Assembly: GCA_910588865.1 (NCBI GenBank)
Contig: CAJUSJ010000020.1
Location: forward strand, 1 to 50,421
From: an uncultured Lachnospiraceae bacterium
GTDB lineage: Bacteria; Bacillota; Clostridia; Lachnospirales; Lachnospiraceae
Length of the DNA stretch: 50,421 nucleotides
Reading direction: 5' to 3'
Under the pieces are notes generated by a model that searched no databases, had not been told where the DNA came from, and worked only from the letters and a program-made list of their open reading frames with translations. Of the stretch, positions 19,501-26,515 are shown one piece after another (position 1 is the first letter of the stretch; each line of letters begins with the position of its first letter). Made by a program: the position numbers and the translations under genes.

Positions 19501-19974
19501 CAAATAATATGGAATGCCATCAGATAGCTGATCCTTAAACATCAGGATTTGATCAGCGCTTCTGTCCTGGGTATCCAGATAATACAACTCGGCATCTACA
19601 CCCTGCATCTGCGCTGTAAGCTGCTTCATAACATAGAGCGTATTGGTACACTGGACAATATCTCCAAACACAAAGATCCTGATAGCAGAGGAAGACATCT
19701 CATCGACTGTGGCTGTTTTTATTTCCGGGTTGATAATATGCAGTGTCAAATCTTTGATCTTAGCGTAATCTTCGTCTCCCGCCGTTCTCATAGCCGCAAG
19801 CATATTGTCAGCCCCTGCCACTATTATGGCAATGGCATTTCCTGGCTTTTGAGCATCACTTGGTGTCGCTGTTTGATTATCTACGCTGCCCATAGCTGTT
19901 CCGCCCAAAAGCGTGGACATAACCATGATTGCGGACATCAACAACGCTGCCCATCTTTTTCTTTTTTCCTTCAC
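16525..19974 (-). CDS. secreted CAP-domain protein with five Ig-like (Big_2) domains and choline-binding repeats
   Basis: A 1149-residue exported protein. GTG 19974 is chosen as start because AGGAGGG lies 7 nt upstream and the following residues (KEKRKRWAALLMSAIMVMST) are a signal peptide. Then: a domain of about 150 residues with a thioredoxin-like look (IRIFVFGDIVQCTNTLYVMK; PLVFIVGREQE), an Ig-like stretch, a CAP domain (LVNAVRLYNGL, YEHIRPDGG, GENIATGQ, GHRENILSG), five Big_2 domains, a Gly/Ser linker, and a C-terminal wall-binding block (GWVLIDGYHYYFNPNSDG). Each Big_2 domain holds a YC...C cysteine pair. It is the fourth gene of a minus-strand operon, 41 bp after its neighbour. Inferred role: a surface protein held to teichoic acid or a related wall polymer. 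Confidence 0.88.
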   Translation of the reverse strand: MKEKRKRWAALLMSAIMVMSTLLGGTAMGSVDNQTATPSDAQKPGNAIAIIVAGADNMLAAMRTAGDEDYAKIKDLTLHIINPEIKTATVDEMSSSAIRIFVFGDIVQCTNTLYVMKQLTAQMQGVDAELYYLDTQDRSADQILMFKDQLSDGIPYYLCQDRDHEYGAKSWDLLRDRGLTSYTRPLVFIVGREQETIYLSDYPYVGNYVAYVEELKQLIQIAYPEEVPALTPYTEMVYMYPDTRRQYPILHREEYVYSSSDPEVVHMEGNEIVANRPGTARLTVTQGDESVDVIACVLAMKEDYRTEWEVLKLVNAVRLYNGLLLVSTSDSFQKAADIRACEISMLYEHIRPDGGDISSVIDELKIESSVYSGENIATGQRTPMEVMESWMNSKGHRENILSGQHTHVGIGYHNSGRQASWVQYFGKCEGIYKNIALVTKGNTPAEIIEGGSLNDLDYELSLFCSTCGETRVPVIDEMCDFDPYQTGEQEVTVNYDFYGEDFFGTWKDTFPIVVNEKKSIQNLIVTPEEISLLRGKSKKLAVDISPTDAYDPSVTWHSTNPEIASVDEEGNVTGLAKGTAEIYCVAKDTGKVESNRCKVTVTIPVEMIFIGQQKRFMKPGEEQVIQITVSPTDADNKSVAWHSTDPEVVSVDDQGIITAIAPGVADIYCSALDGSEVTSDRCVVVVNNDGGDQPQKKLVEKITVTPETLTMKAGTKASVTWAVYPEDAENKAVEWYGTNDFVLTVDNNGVVTANLPGIAWVYCYAADEGKVASNWCKVTVTDIEDPTEKLVEKITVAPETLSMKTGTTEPLNWSIVPEDADNKNVIWSSTDEKVAQVNSAGKVTALAAGTAEIYCVAEDQGKVSSNHCQVTVEEQLEEQPDKKLVQSISLSPSSITLSRGSKEKLSISVVPEDAENKSVAWHSTNERVASVDADGTVTAKTTGTAEIYCTAQDGSQVESNRCKVKVVSGNSGSGGGSSGGSGGSGGGGSSGGSASSGGSSSGGGSRSGSTASPGGNSLPSYVVRGSWAQAEDGSWGFTDSQGKRYVNMWAAVENPYANLAVGQQAFDWFRFDENGKMVVGWYLDPADGRWYYLNSNSDGTLGKMMTGWVLIDGYHYYFNPNSDGFKGRMYANETTPDGYQVDASGKWIN

Positions 19975-20015
19975 AAGCTTTCCCTCCTGTTGAACGCATA
20001 CCTCATTTGTTTTAG

Positions 20016-20780
20016 CTAAAACTCTGTCTCGAAGCCCTCCATAAATAGTGCTGTCTCCCACCACCCTCGTGAAAGAATGCTTTCTGCCTGTGTATCGGAG
20101 GTCTTCCGCAATCCATCACCATCTGGATAATCCCGTACAACGCCATCAGGTCCGATTTCCCGTATCAGATTGTGATTCTGATAATAGTAGCGATACTCCC
20201 TTGTTCCATCTGTTCCATAAGCGAAAATCAGATCCACACTGTAATAGCCATCTTTCCATACCCATTCATAATAATATTCTACTGTAGGCAATGTCAGATA
20301 AAAATCATTCTTCAATATGGCCTTTACCAATCGATCATCGTCAACAGCATAATCAATATAGTTTCCGCCATCATACGCTTTCAGATCGGTTCTTGTGTTA
20401 GTCTGGTTATATACGTCTCGAATATGCTGTATTTTCTGCTCGTGTTCACTGGCCTGTTTTAAATGTCCGTTCTCATCAAAACTGTATATTTTCCCATCAA
20501 TCACTTGGGATCCATTGCAGGCATAAGATCCGTCTGTATTCTGATACCACCAATATCCGTCTGCCCATATCCAGCCAGTCTCCCAGTAACCTTCAGCGTT
20601 AAAATGATACCAAATCTGATTATGTTCCAGCCAATCACTGATGACATATGAGCCATCCTCTTTTTGGTATCGCTGTCCTCTATCATCATTTGTCCAGCCC
20701 GCCCCGTACACTGATGTAGTGGATAGAATGGCAAGAGTTCCTGTAAGCAAAATTCTGGAAAATAATTTTTTTATTTTCAT
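20016..20780 (-). CDS. secreted protein with choline-binding-type repeats, function unknown
   Basis: A 254-residue exported protein. Signal peptide MKIKKLFSRILLTGTLAILS, then Trp/Tyr/Gly-rich wall-binding repeats (about 25-105: SDWLEHNQIWYHFNAEGYWE, GWIWADGYWWYQNTDGSYAC) and a C-terminal domain of about 140 residues rich in Tyr and Asp that I do not recognise. The start at 20780 follows AAGGAAG; an in-frame ATG at 20801 has no site. It sits 36 bp after the preceding gene and 41 bp before the CAP/Ig gene. Confidence 0.75.
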   Translation of the reverse strand: MKIKKLFSRILLTGTLAILSTTSVYGAGWTNDDRGQRYQKEDGSYVISDWLEHNQIWYHFNAEGYWETGWIWADGYWWYQNTDGSYACNGSQVIDGKIYSFDENGHLKQASEHEQKIQHIRDVYNQTNTRTDLKAYDGGNYIDYAVDDDRLVKAILKNDFYLTLPTVEYYYEWVWKDGYYSVDLIFAYGTDGTREYRYYYQNHNLIREIGPDGVVRDYPDGDGLRKTSDTQAESILSRGWWETALFMEGFETEF

Positions 20781-20816
20781 AATTCTATCTTCCTTCTTCA
20801 TTCGTGTCGAACACTT

Positions 20817-21584
20817 CTACTGCCCTGACCCGTTTATCTGATCTAACTGTGCCACCGGATTGCTGACTGATAGTACAGAAACAGGCCAAAGGGCAGTTTG
20901 CCCATTGTCAAGAATCACTGTACTTCCCTTTTTAATCTCTTCAAACTTTTTATAAAATTCATCATATTTCCGATTGCCATCAACGGTATCAAGAATCAGG
21001 TGAATCGAATATTCGTCAGCTGTATTCTCTGTGCCATCGGCATTTAAGCAGAATATGGAATAAGACAAGTCTCCCTCTCCCTGATAAACCCCATCAAATA
21101 AATTAATAAGGAATGCCTGGTTATCCCGTATTGTCAAATAGATTTGATTCCTGAAAGAGCACTGTCTCTGAAAAATCTCCTTCACCTGATTTTTCTCTAT
21201 GGTACAGACCCGAATCCAAGGGTTAAAGCCACCAGAAGAGAACTGAGCGATCACCAATTCATCATGCCCGTTACGTGTAAGATCTGCCAATGCGATCCGT
21301 GTATCCTTTTCTATAAAATTATTGGTTATGTAGGCTTTGTAAAGAGCCTCATCAGCCTCATTCCCCTGACTGCTGCCCTCTATTGTCAGATGCCCTTTCT
21401 CATCAAAATGGCACTGTCTCCCATTAATAAACTGGGATCCATTGCAGGCATGGGAACCATCCTCATTTTCATATCCCCAATATTTGTTGTCTTGAGTCCA
21501 TCCTGCTCCATATGTAACGGTAACGGAAGCCATAATAAGCACTCCCATAAGTAAAAATCCAGAAAACATCCTTATTATTTTCAT
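20817..21584 (-). CDS. secreted protein with one wall-binding repeat and a FG-GAP-like C-terminal domain
   Basis: A 255-residue exported protein. Signal peptide (MKIIRMFSGFLLMGVLIMAS), one choline-binding-type repeat (GWTQDNKYWGYENEDGSHAC, then NGSQFINGRQCHFDEKGHL), then a domain starting IALADLTRNGHDELVIAQFS, a pattern seen in calcium-binding or beta-propeller-like repeat proteins. NGSQ(F/V)I(N/D)G is shared with the next gene, so the two arose from a common parent. Function unknown. Confidence 0.75.
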   Translation of the reverse strand: MKIIRMFSGFLLMGVLIMASVTVTYGAGWTQDNKYWGYENEDGSHACNGSQFINGRQCHFDEKGHLTIEGSSQGNEADEALYKAYITNNFIEKDTRIALADLTRNGHDELVIAQFSSGGFNPWIRVCTIEKNQVKEIFQRQCSFRNQIYLTIRDNQAFLINLFDGVYQGEGDLSYSIFCLNADGTENTADEYSIHLILDTVDGNRKYDEFYKKFEEIKKGSTVILDNGQTALWPVSVLSVSNPVAQLDQINGSGQ

Positions 21585-21621
21585 ATCTGCATTTCCCTCT
21601 ATGATTTTCTATACTTCATCC

Positions 21622-22437
21622 CTATTCCCCAATTTTAATCTCCTCTGCCAGCCGGTAGGATCCTTGTTGATCAGTGTAATATATAGCGATCCCAATTTGC
21701 CCATACTCCGGCCCGATCACTTGGGCGTAATGGGAAGCTGATGTAAACTGACCCGCTAATAGGCTTTCCAAATCCCCAACTGCTTTACCCGAATCGAAAA
21801 ACCATGTAAAATTACCATAACCCTCAACCACTGCCTTTGACTTATTCTCCGTTCCCGCATAAGCCCCATTTCCCGTCAAAGCCTGAGAAACCGTATCCCA
21901 GAGCATTTTTCCGTTTTCATCAGGACCACTGTAGCACCAGCCATACTGTTGTTCAGATAATCTTTCCATCTTCTCCATCTCAATACACCGATAAGCAGCA
22001 GCTACACACAAGTCATAATTCAGGAGTGTAGGAGCCGCCCCGTTGGCTATTCTTTGTTCATTTACCATCTCATAGCCTCTCTCAATAGCGGACCAACAAT
22101 CTTGAACCGCTTTCTGGGCAGTGTTTAAATCTTCCATATTCAGTCCTGGTACCTCCACAGGAGCGCCCTCTTCCACCAGCGCGCCGCTCTCATCGAACTT
22201 ACACGCGCGGTATACGATAGTGTGCTCTCCGGTCAGCATCTTTCCATCTGCCCCCAGATAATAATTCTTGCCATCTACATATACCCAATTGTTTTTCAGG
22301 TATTCACCGCTGTTTCCCCGATAATACCAGTCATTTCCCTGCTGTTCCCAGCCAGCCCCAAAGGCAGTCAGGCTCACCCCAACAGTCATGAAACATGTTA
22401 ACACGACTACTCCAATTCTTTTTAATGTCTTCCTCAT
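21622..22437 (-). CDS. secreted CAP-like protein with choline-binding-type repeats
   Basis: A 271-residue exported protein. Signal peptide MRKTLKRIGVVVLTCFMTVG, wall-binding repeats (GWEQQGNDWYYRGNSGEYLK, NNWVYVDGKNYYLGADGKML), and a C-terminal domain of about 150 residues that reads as a divergent CAP domain: YEMVNEQRIANGAAPTLLNY at its start and SASHYAQVIGPEYGQIGIAI at its end. The central CAP His motif is not obvious. Start 22437 follows AGGGGA; the extension to 22518 adds a non-signal leader. It is the first gene of the operon that runs to 16525, with gaps of only 36-41 bp. Confidence 0.8.
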   Translation of the reverse strand: MRKTLKRIGVVVLTCFMTVGVSLTAFGAGWEQQGNDWYYRGNSGEYLKNNWVYVDGKNYYLGADGKMLTGEHTIVYRACKFDESGALVEEGAPVEVPGLNMEDLNTAQKAVQDCWSAIERGYEMVNEQRIANGAAPTLLNYDLCVAAAYRCIEMEKMERLSEQQYGWCYSGPDENGKMLWDTVSQALTGNGAYAGTENKSKAVVEGYGNFTWFFDSGKAVGDLESLLAGQFTSASHYAQVIGPEYGQIGIAIYYTDQQGSYRLAEEIKIGE

Positions 22438-22697
22438 GATTTTCCCCTTTCTATTTCCTGTACTTTTCTTATTTATGCCAATCCCGCTCCCAATCTTTCT
22501 TTTTAAGATCTCCTCCATGCTTTAGGGGGCGATTTTTTAATAGTCCCTGACACATAGCTATGGGCAAATGGAGATGACCAAAAAGATTAGATTTCTGGCG
22601 ACTGGTCTGAAAGTATTGGCAAAATAATACTGGAAATATAAAAACAATTTTGATAAATTTAGTTTATCTCATCTTATCAATTCCCACAATATGGATT

Positions 22698-22729
22698 GCA
22701 GAATTTACATGTTTTCCGCAAAATTTACA
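22698..22729 (-). promoter_or_regulatory. 20-bp-period direct repeat, candidate response-regulator site
   Basis: GCA-GAATTTACA (22698-22709) and GCA-AAATTTACA (22718-22729) repeat with a 20-bp period, so both lie on one face of the helix, roughly 260 bp before the secreted-protein operon. LytTR regulators bind pairs of short direct repeats about two helical turns apart. The motif itself is not a known consensus. The rest of 22438-22690 is AT-rich with no gene seen. Confidence 0.4.
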
Positions 22730-22740
22730 ATGCCCTTGAA

Positions 22741-22767
22741 TAAAGCGGATCTCCTTAATCCGCTTTA
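22741..22767 (-). terminator. hairpin after the 293-residue kinase half
   Basis: Perfect 10-bp stem TAAAGCGGAT / ATCCGCTTTA just past the stop of the gene ending at 22811. The T-tail is weak. Confidence 0.55.
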
Positions 22768-22810
22768 CCCAAGGGTACGAAAAAAATACATTAAAAATAT
22801 GAATGAAACA

Positions 22811-23692
22811 TTACTCATTTTTATCCATCAAACACACCGAATCAATAAATTTCATCACCGCCTTAGTGTCAGCCTTCGACTGTAAAAGCATATAAAGCGT
22901 CTGAAGCTGATTGGCAAAATCGTGTTTTATTGCTCGCATATCGTTCAGATTCTTCTGCACCTGAAGATAATACTCAAACTCCTGCTGCCGCTTAACCATA
23001 AGCATAGAAAGATTTTCCTGTGCCTGCATATGTGAAATCAGATGATCTACAGAAAAAATAATTAAAAACGCCAATAAAAGATTCATCATAAACAACAACG
23101 TCCCCATATAAATCATTGTACGATCTAAGCGGGGATAAGTTCTTAAAAACAAGATAAGAACAAAAAGCTGATAAACAGGTATCGTAATATAAATCAAAAA
23201 TTCTTTTATCTTAATCTGATGCAGGATAATTTTTTTCAATTCAATAATCAACACACACACCAGGAAATACAGCATATTACTAATGATTACTCCTGCCGCC
23301 ATGTACATACTGTTTTCTGTTATGTCATATTGTATAAACTCGGGTGAATCAAAAATGATAAATAAAGCTATACAAGTACATAACTCAATAGAAACCGCAA
23401 TAGCTAACGCGCTGAAAAACGTAAATAATCGTACTTTTAACGGTTTAGAAAAACAGCATAAGGTAAAATATAAATTCGCGATTTCCATCACAAGACCGCG
23501 AGGCCAGGCATAGGGTGTTACTAAACAGAAAAATGTTATATTGAAAGCAATAAAAACAGAAAACCGTCCCCAATTGCGGAAGCATGTGCGACGATCTTCA
23601 GCAAGCATACTGCTGACATAAAAGGCATTCATTGATCCATTGATAATTTGATGAAAACACACCACCATGGTAATTTCTCCGCTGCTCATCAA
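22811..23692 (-). CDS. AgrC-like sensor, phospho-acceptor half (has H-box, lacks ATPase domain)
   Basis: A 293-residue protein with about six N-terminal membrane segments (1-215), a coiled linker, and a dimerisation/H-box helix RAIKHDFANQLQTLYMLLQS with His257 in the correct place. It ends 36 residues after that His, so the GHKL ATPase domain of normal AgrC/LytS-like kinases (about 140 residues) is absent, and no downstream frame carries it. Its start overlaps the stop of the upstream ATPase-bearing kinase by 4 bp (ATGA), so both are made together. It may serve as phospho-acceptor for that partner. Alternatively it is a truncated relic. Confidence 0.75.
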   Translation of the reverse strand: MMSSGEITMVVCFHQIINGSMNAFYVSSMLAEDRRTCFRNWGRFSVFIAFNITFFCLVTPYAWPRGLVMEIANLYFTLCCFSKPLKVRLFTFFSALAIAVSIELCTCIALFIIFDSPEFIQYDITENSMYMAAGVIISNMLYFLVCVLIIELKKIILHQIKIKEFLIYITIPVYQLFVLILFLRTYPRLDRTMIYMGTLLFMMNLLLAFLIIFSVDHLISHMQAQENLSMLMVKRQQEFEYYLQVQKNLNDMRAIKHDFANQLQTLYMLLQSKADTKAVMKFIDSVCLMDKNE

Positions 23693-25020
23693 GAATTCTC
23701 CTTAAGATTAAGTAAAACTGACACAATAAACCGCGTTTGCTCCTGTTTAACCGAAACCTGGCCATGGTATTTTTCCGCGATTTGTTCAACCAGCTTTAAT
23801 CCGTACCCATGTTCTGACGCATTTTCTTTCGAAGTACGGAAAAAGCGATTGTCCCTGACAGATAGCTTTTCGCATGGATTTTCTGTTTTAATAACCAAAT
23901 ATCCTCCCCGAACAATATCTGCTTTAACCATAATATATCCAGAAATTGCCGTATTTCTTTGGCAGGCTTCGATCGCGTTATCCAGCAAATTGCAAAACAA
24001 ACTACATAAGTCCAGCGAGGAAACAGAAATTATTTTGGGCAACAAAACCGAAATACTCATATGTATTTGTTCAGCTTCCGCCATTTGTTTTTTTAATGTC
24101 AAAACGGCATTGACAACTTCTTCGTCACAAAAACGCGGAAAAGGATTACGTGAAACCTGTTCCTGTGAAAAGTGAATAAACGTGTTAATTTCCGGATTAT
24201 CTGGATTTTCTTTTAACATATCACGAATAGCTTGATACTGTGAAAAATAATATTGTTTCAATTTCTCAATATCCTCCATATTTTTATTCGCCTGTTGGCA
24301 GTAATCATATTCTACCTGGCGTTGTGTATAGAGTGCTATCAGCTTTTCTTCAATTTCAATTTTTTCAATTAGCTTATCCAGTGAAAACATTAGAACAAAA
24401 TTAATGAAAATATTTAAAATCAAGATTAATGTACCAGTGTAAATCATTATACGATTGATTTCCTGATAATTTTTTACATAAAGAACAAGCAGAATCAGTT
24501 GATACAAAGGAAGAAAAAGGTAGAATGGCAATGTCCGAATTCTCATCCGATAGCGCATGGTTTTATCAACAGAAAGATCCATCGTCAGAATAACAAAATA
24601 CAGCATATGTTCAATCATTAAAAAAAGCAAAAAATATAACACATCATCAGAATAAACATACCCTGATTTTGGTAAAAAAGAAAAAATAACAGAAAAAGAA
24701 AGTACTCTCTTCATCCCAATAAATAGGATAAGCTTAATTAGCGGGAACAAATTTTTGAGAATCGTTTCATAAAAAAAACATAGGGAAAGTCCCGATATCC
24801 ACAGTATCTCAGCCACGAAAGAAGGGATTCCCAGCGGAAATATAAGCCCGCGGATAATATTTCCAAACACTAAAATTCCGCTGAATCTGTTCCACGTTCT
24901 GGAAAACAATTTATCCTCTGGCAATACACTGCCGCTGAGATAATAAATGCTTCCAATACTGCCAATTATCTGGAACAAACAAAAATAGATGTGGATCTCC
25001 CAGTTTTTCATTACACTCAC
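23689..25020 (-). CDS. AgrC-like sensor kinase with GHKL ATPase domain but no phospho-acceptor His
   Basis: A 443-residue protein with about six membrane segments (1-215), a helical linker, the H-box region and a C-terminal GHKL ATPase domain with N-box LFCNLLDNAIEACQ and G-box HGYGLKLVEQIAEKY. In the H-box the usual (R/K)HDFxNH pattern reads KLKQYYFSQYQAI: Gln256 (codon CAA) stands where His is expected, and the next Asp is Tyr. It should bind ATP but cannot phosphorylate itself on the usual residue. It lies between a LytTR response regulator and the H-box half, matching the agr-type order, but no AgrB/AgrD genes are in the window. Confidence 0.82.
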   Translation of the reverse strand: MSVMKNWEIHIYFCLFQIIGSIGSIYYLSGSVLPEDKLFSRTWNRFSGILVFGNIIRGLIFPLGIPSFVAEILWISGLSLCFFYETILKNLFPLIKLILFIGMKRVLSFSVIFSFLPKSGYVYSDDVLYFLLFLMIEHMLYFVILTMDLSVDKTMRYRMRIRTLPFYLFLPLYQLILLVLYVKNYQEINRIMIYTGTLILILNIFINFVLMFSLDKLIEKIEIEEKLIALYTQRQVEYDYCQQANKNMEDIEKLKQYYFSQYQAIRDMLKENPDNPEINTFIHFSQEQVSRNPFPRFCDEEVVNAVLTLKKQMAEAEQIHMSISVLLPKIISVSSLDLCSLFCNLLDNAIEACQRNTAISGYIMVKADIVRGGYLVIKTENPCEKLSVRDNRFFRTSKENASEHGYGLKLVEQIAEKYHGQVSVKQEQTRFIVSVLLNLKENS

Positions 25021-25142
25021 CTTCCTTCTCAGCCCTTAAACACACCAAATCAATGAATTCCATCGCGATATCCGCCTTCGACCAAGCAGGCATATAAAAC
25101 GTCTAGAGGTGATTGGCAAAGTCATGTTTCATCCCGTGAATC
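25013..25142 (-). pseudogene. remnant of another H-box kinase half
   Basis: On the minus strand one frame reads KIHGMKHDFANHL, then TAG, then TFYMPAWSKADIAMEFIDLV and CLRAEKEGE. This aligns end to end with the C-terminus of the 293-residue half (RAIKHDFANQL...SKAD...FID-VCL). It fills the gap between the response regulator and the ATPase-bearing kinase and has no start. It records a duplication of the H-box half. Confidence 0.7.
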
Positions 25143-25147
25143 TTATT

Positions 25148-25891
25148 TCACTTATCTTCTTTCATATCCATTGTTAATAATGACGAAAGATATCCCCAAT
25201 ATGTACTTCGGGAAATGGATTGAAACGTCCGTCCAATCGGAACAATCATTCCATTATCTAAAATAAACTTGGTATTGGAATACTGGGAAATATGGTATAA
25301 ATTCACAATATAACTTCCATGACAGCGCAAGAATCCCTCGCCAAGCAGCGGTGAAAGTTCTCTTAAACTACTAGGAACCGTAAAATCTTTTATTTCCGTC
25401 CGAATTAATGTATGGTGCTGATTTTTCTCCAAATAAAAAATTTTCGCCAGAGGAAGTCGTATATTTAATGAAGGAAACGCAAGAGAAAGACATGGTTCCT
25501 CTACATTTAAAATATCTAATGCTTTATCTATAGCTTTCGGAAGCATCTCTTCCATTTGCGATTTTAAAACAAAATAAATATGCTTCGTTTCATAGACCAT
25601 CGTCGCGTAATCAATATAAGCCGTTAAAAAAATAACCGGACAGCGAGGATAGAAATCATTAATCTGTTCCGCAAGTTGAATTCCACTTTTCCACCGCATC
25701 TGTATATCAAGTACAATCATATCCGCCAAAAAAGTTCTTTTGGAAAGCAGTTCAACCAACTTTTCCGGAAGAAGTTCCTCACACTGAAAATCTATCGAAG
25801 GTTTCTGTTTCAAATAACGGACAATGCATTGATTTGTATACTTCATATGCAACGGATCATTATCACAAATATAAATATTCAAAAAATTCAC
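25148..25891 (-). CDS. LytTR-family response regulator (AgrA/LytR-like)
   Basis: A 247-residue regulator. Residues 1-125 are a receiver: acidic pair at IYICDNDPLH, phospho-acceptor Asp in DMIVLDIQM, Thr in VIFLTAY, and a Lys in FVLKSQ. Residues about 140-240 form a LytTR DNA-binding domain (IFYLEKNQHHTLIRT; PLLGEGFLRCHGSYIVNLYH). It is the first gene of the two-component cluster. The target is unknown; the secreted-protein operon just downstream is the obvious candidate. Confidence 0.9.
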   Translation of the reverse strand: MNFLNIYICDNDPLHMKYTNQCIVRYLKQKPSIDFQCEELLPEKLVELLSKRTFLADMIVLDIQMRWKSGIQLAEQINDFYPRCPVIFLTAYIDYATMVYETKHIYFVLKSQMEEMLPKAIDKALDILNVEEPCLSLAFPSLNIRLPLAKIFYLEKNQHHTLIRTEIKDFTVPSSLRELSPLLGEGFLRCHGSYIVNLYHISQYSNTKFILDNGMIVPIGRTFQSISRSTYWGYLSSLLTMDMKEDK

Positions 25892-25975
25892 CCTATTTCT
25901 TACAATCCTTTTTCAGCAAAATTATAAAAAGAATGCTTTTGCAAATTTTGCCTTTATTTTTTTGACAAAAAAAGT

Positions 25976-25995
25976 ACAGGCTTTACAGAGCCTGT
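25976..25995 (-). terminator. minus-strand terminator
   Basis: ACAGGCT / AGCCTGT 7-bp stem with 6-nt loop, followed on the minus strand by ACTTTTTTTG. It would end transcripts coming from the sulfatase operon side before the response regulator. Confidence 0.75.
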
Positions 25996-26194
25996 GGGAA
26001 CTTTTTTCATTATCAAACTGTCCAACGCCCGTCGATTACTCCCTGCGGTTCCGGTTCGTTTTGATTTTTCAAAGGTAATTTTATCAGATTTGGATATTTT
26101 TTACAATGATAAAGCTGTTTGATTATTATAATAGTAGATTGTTTATATTTCACAAAACATAATACCAGATCAAAAAAGAAACTGGAGGTTCCTT

Positions 26195-26400
26195 ATGATC
26201 TTAAGCGCAAGCCGGAGAACCAATATTCCCAACTATCATTCCAAATAGTTCTATAACCGGATTTGGGAAGGCTTCTCTACACCCGCAACCCCAAAAATCC
26301 CCCGGCTTGGAAGCCGCATGCCTATCACTAATTTTCAGTTCACCCTCACTGGCTACGGAAAAGATAAAGAACCTGGTGTCCCAGACAATCGGATATGAAG
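26195..26400 (+). pseudogene. degraded DUF1848 gene
   Basis: GGAGG is followed by ATG 26195 and the translation MILSASRRTNIPNYHSK, the recognisable DUF1848 N-terminus, then TAG at 26246-26248. The same frame resumes with FYNRIWEGF and, after an apparent deletion, NFQFTLTGYGKDKEPGVPDN, another family stretch, then TGA. It is clearly dead. No other gene is seen between 25900 and 26515. Confidence 0.7.
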
Positions 26401-26515
26401 TCTTTAAGGAGATTGTAATTAACTGGCAAACAGATTGCCTGCCGCAAGCGCCCGCATCTGCTCCACCACACAATCGTATGGAATAACATCTGCAGCGAAA
26501 TAACTTGTGATCTCC

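Noticed and set aside
16525..20064. Start of the CAP/Ig protein at 20064
   Set aside because: It would overlap the upstream gene and place 30 residues before the signal peptide. GTG 19974 has an AGGAGGG site at proper spacing.
26201..26473. A 90-codon minus-strand open frame
   Set aside because: It has no ribosome site or family resemblance and lies over the DUF1848 remnant read in the other direction.
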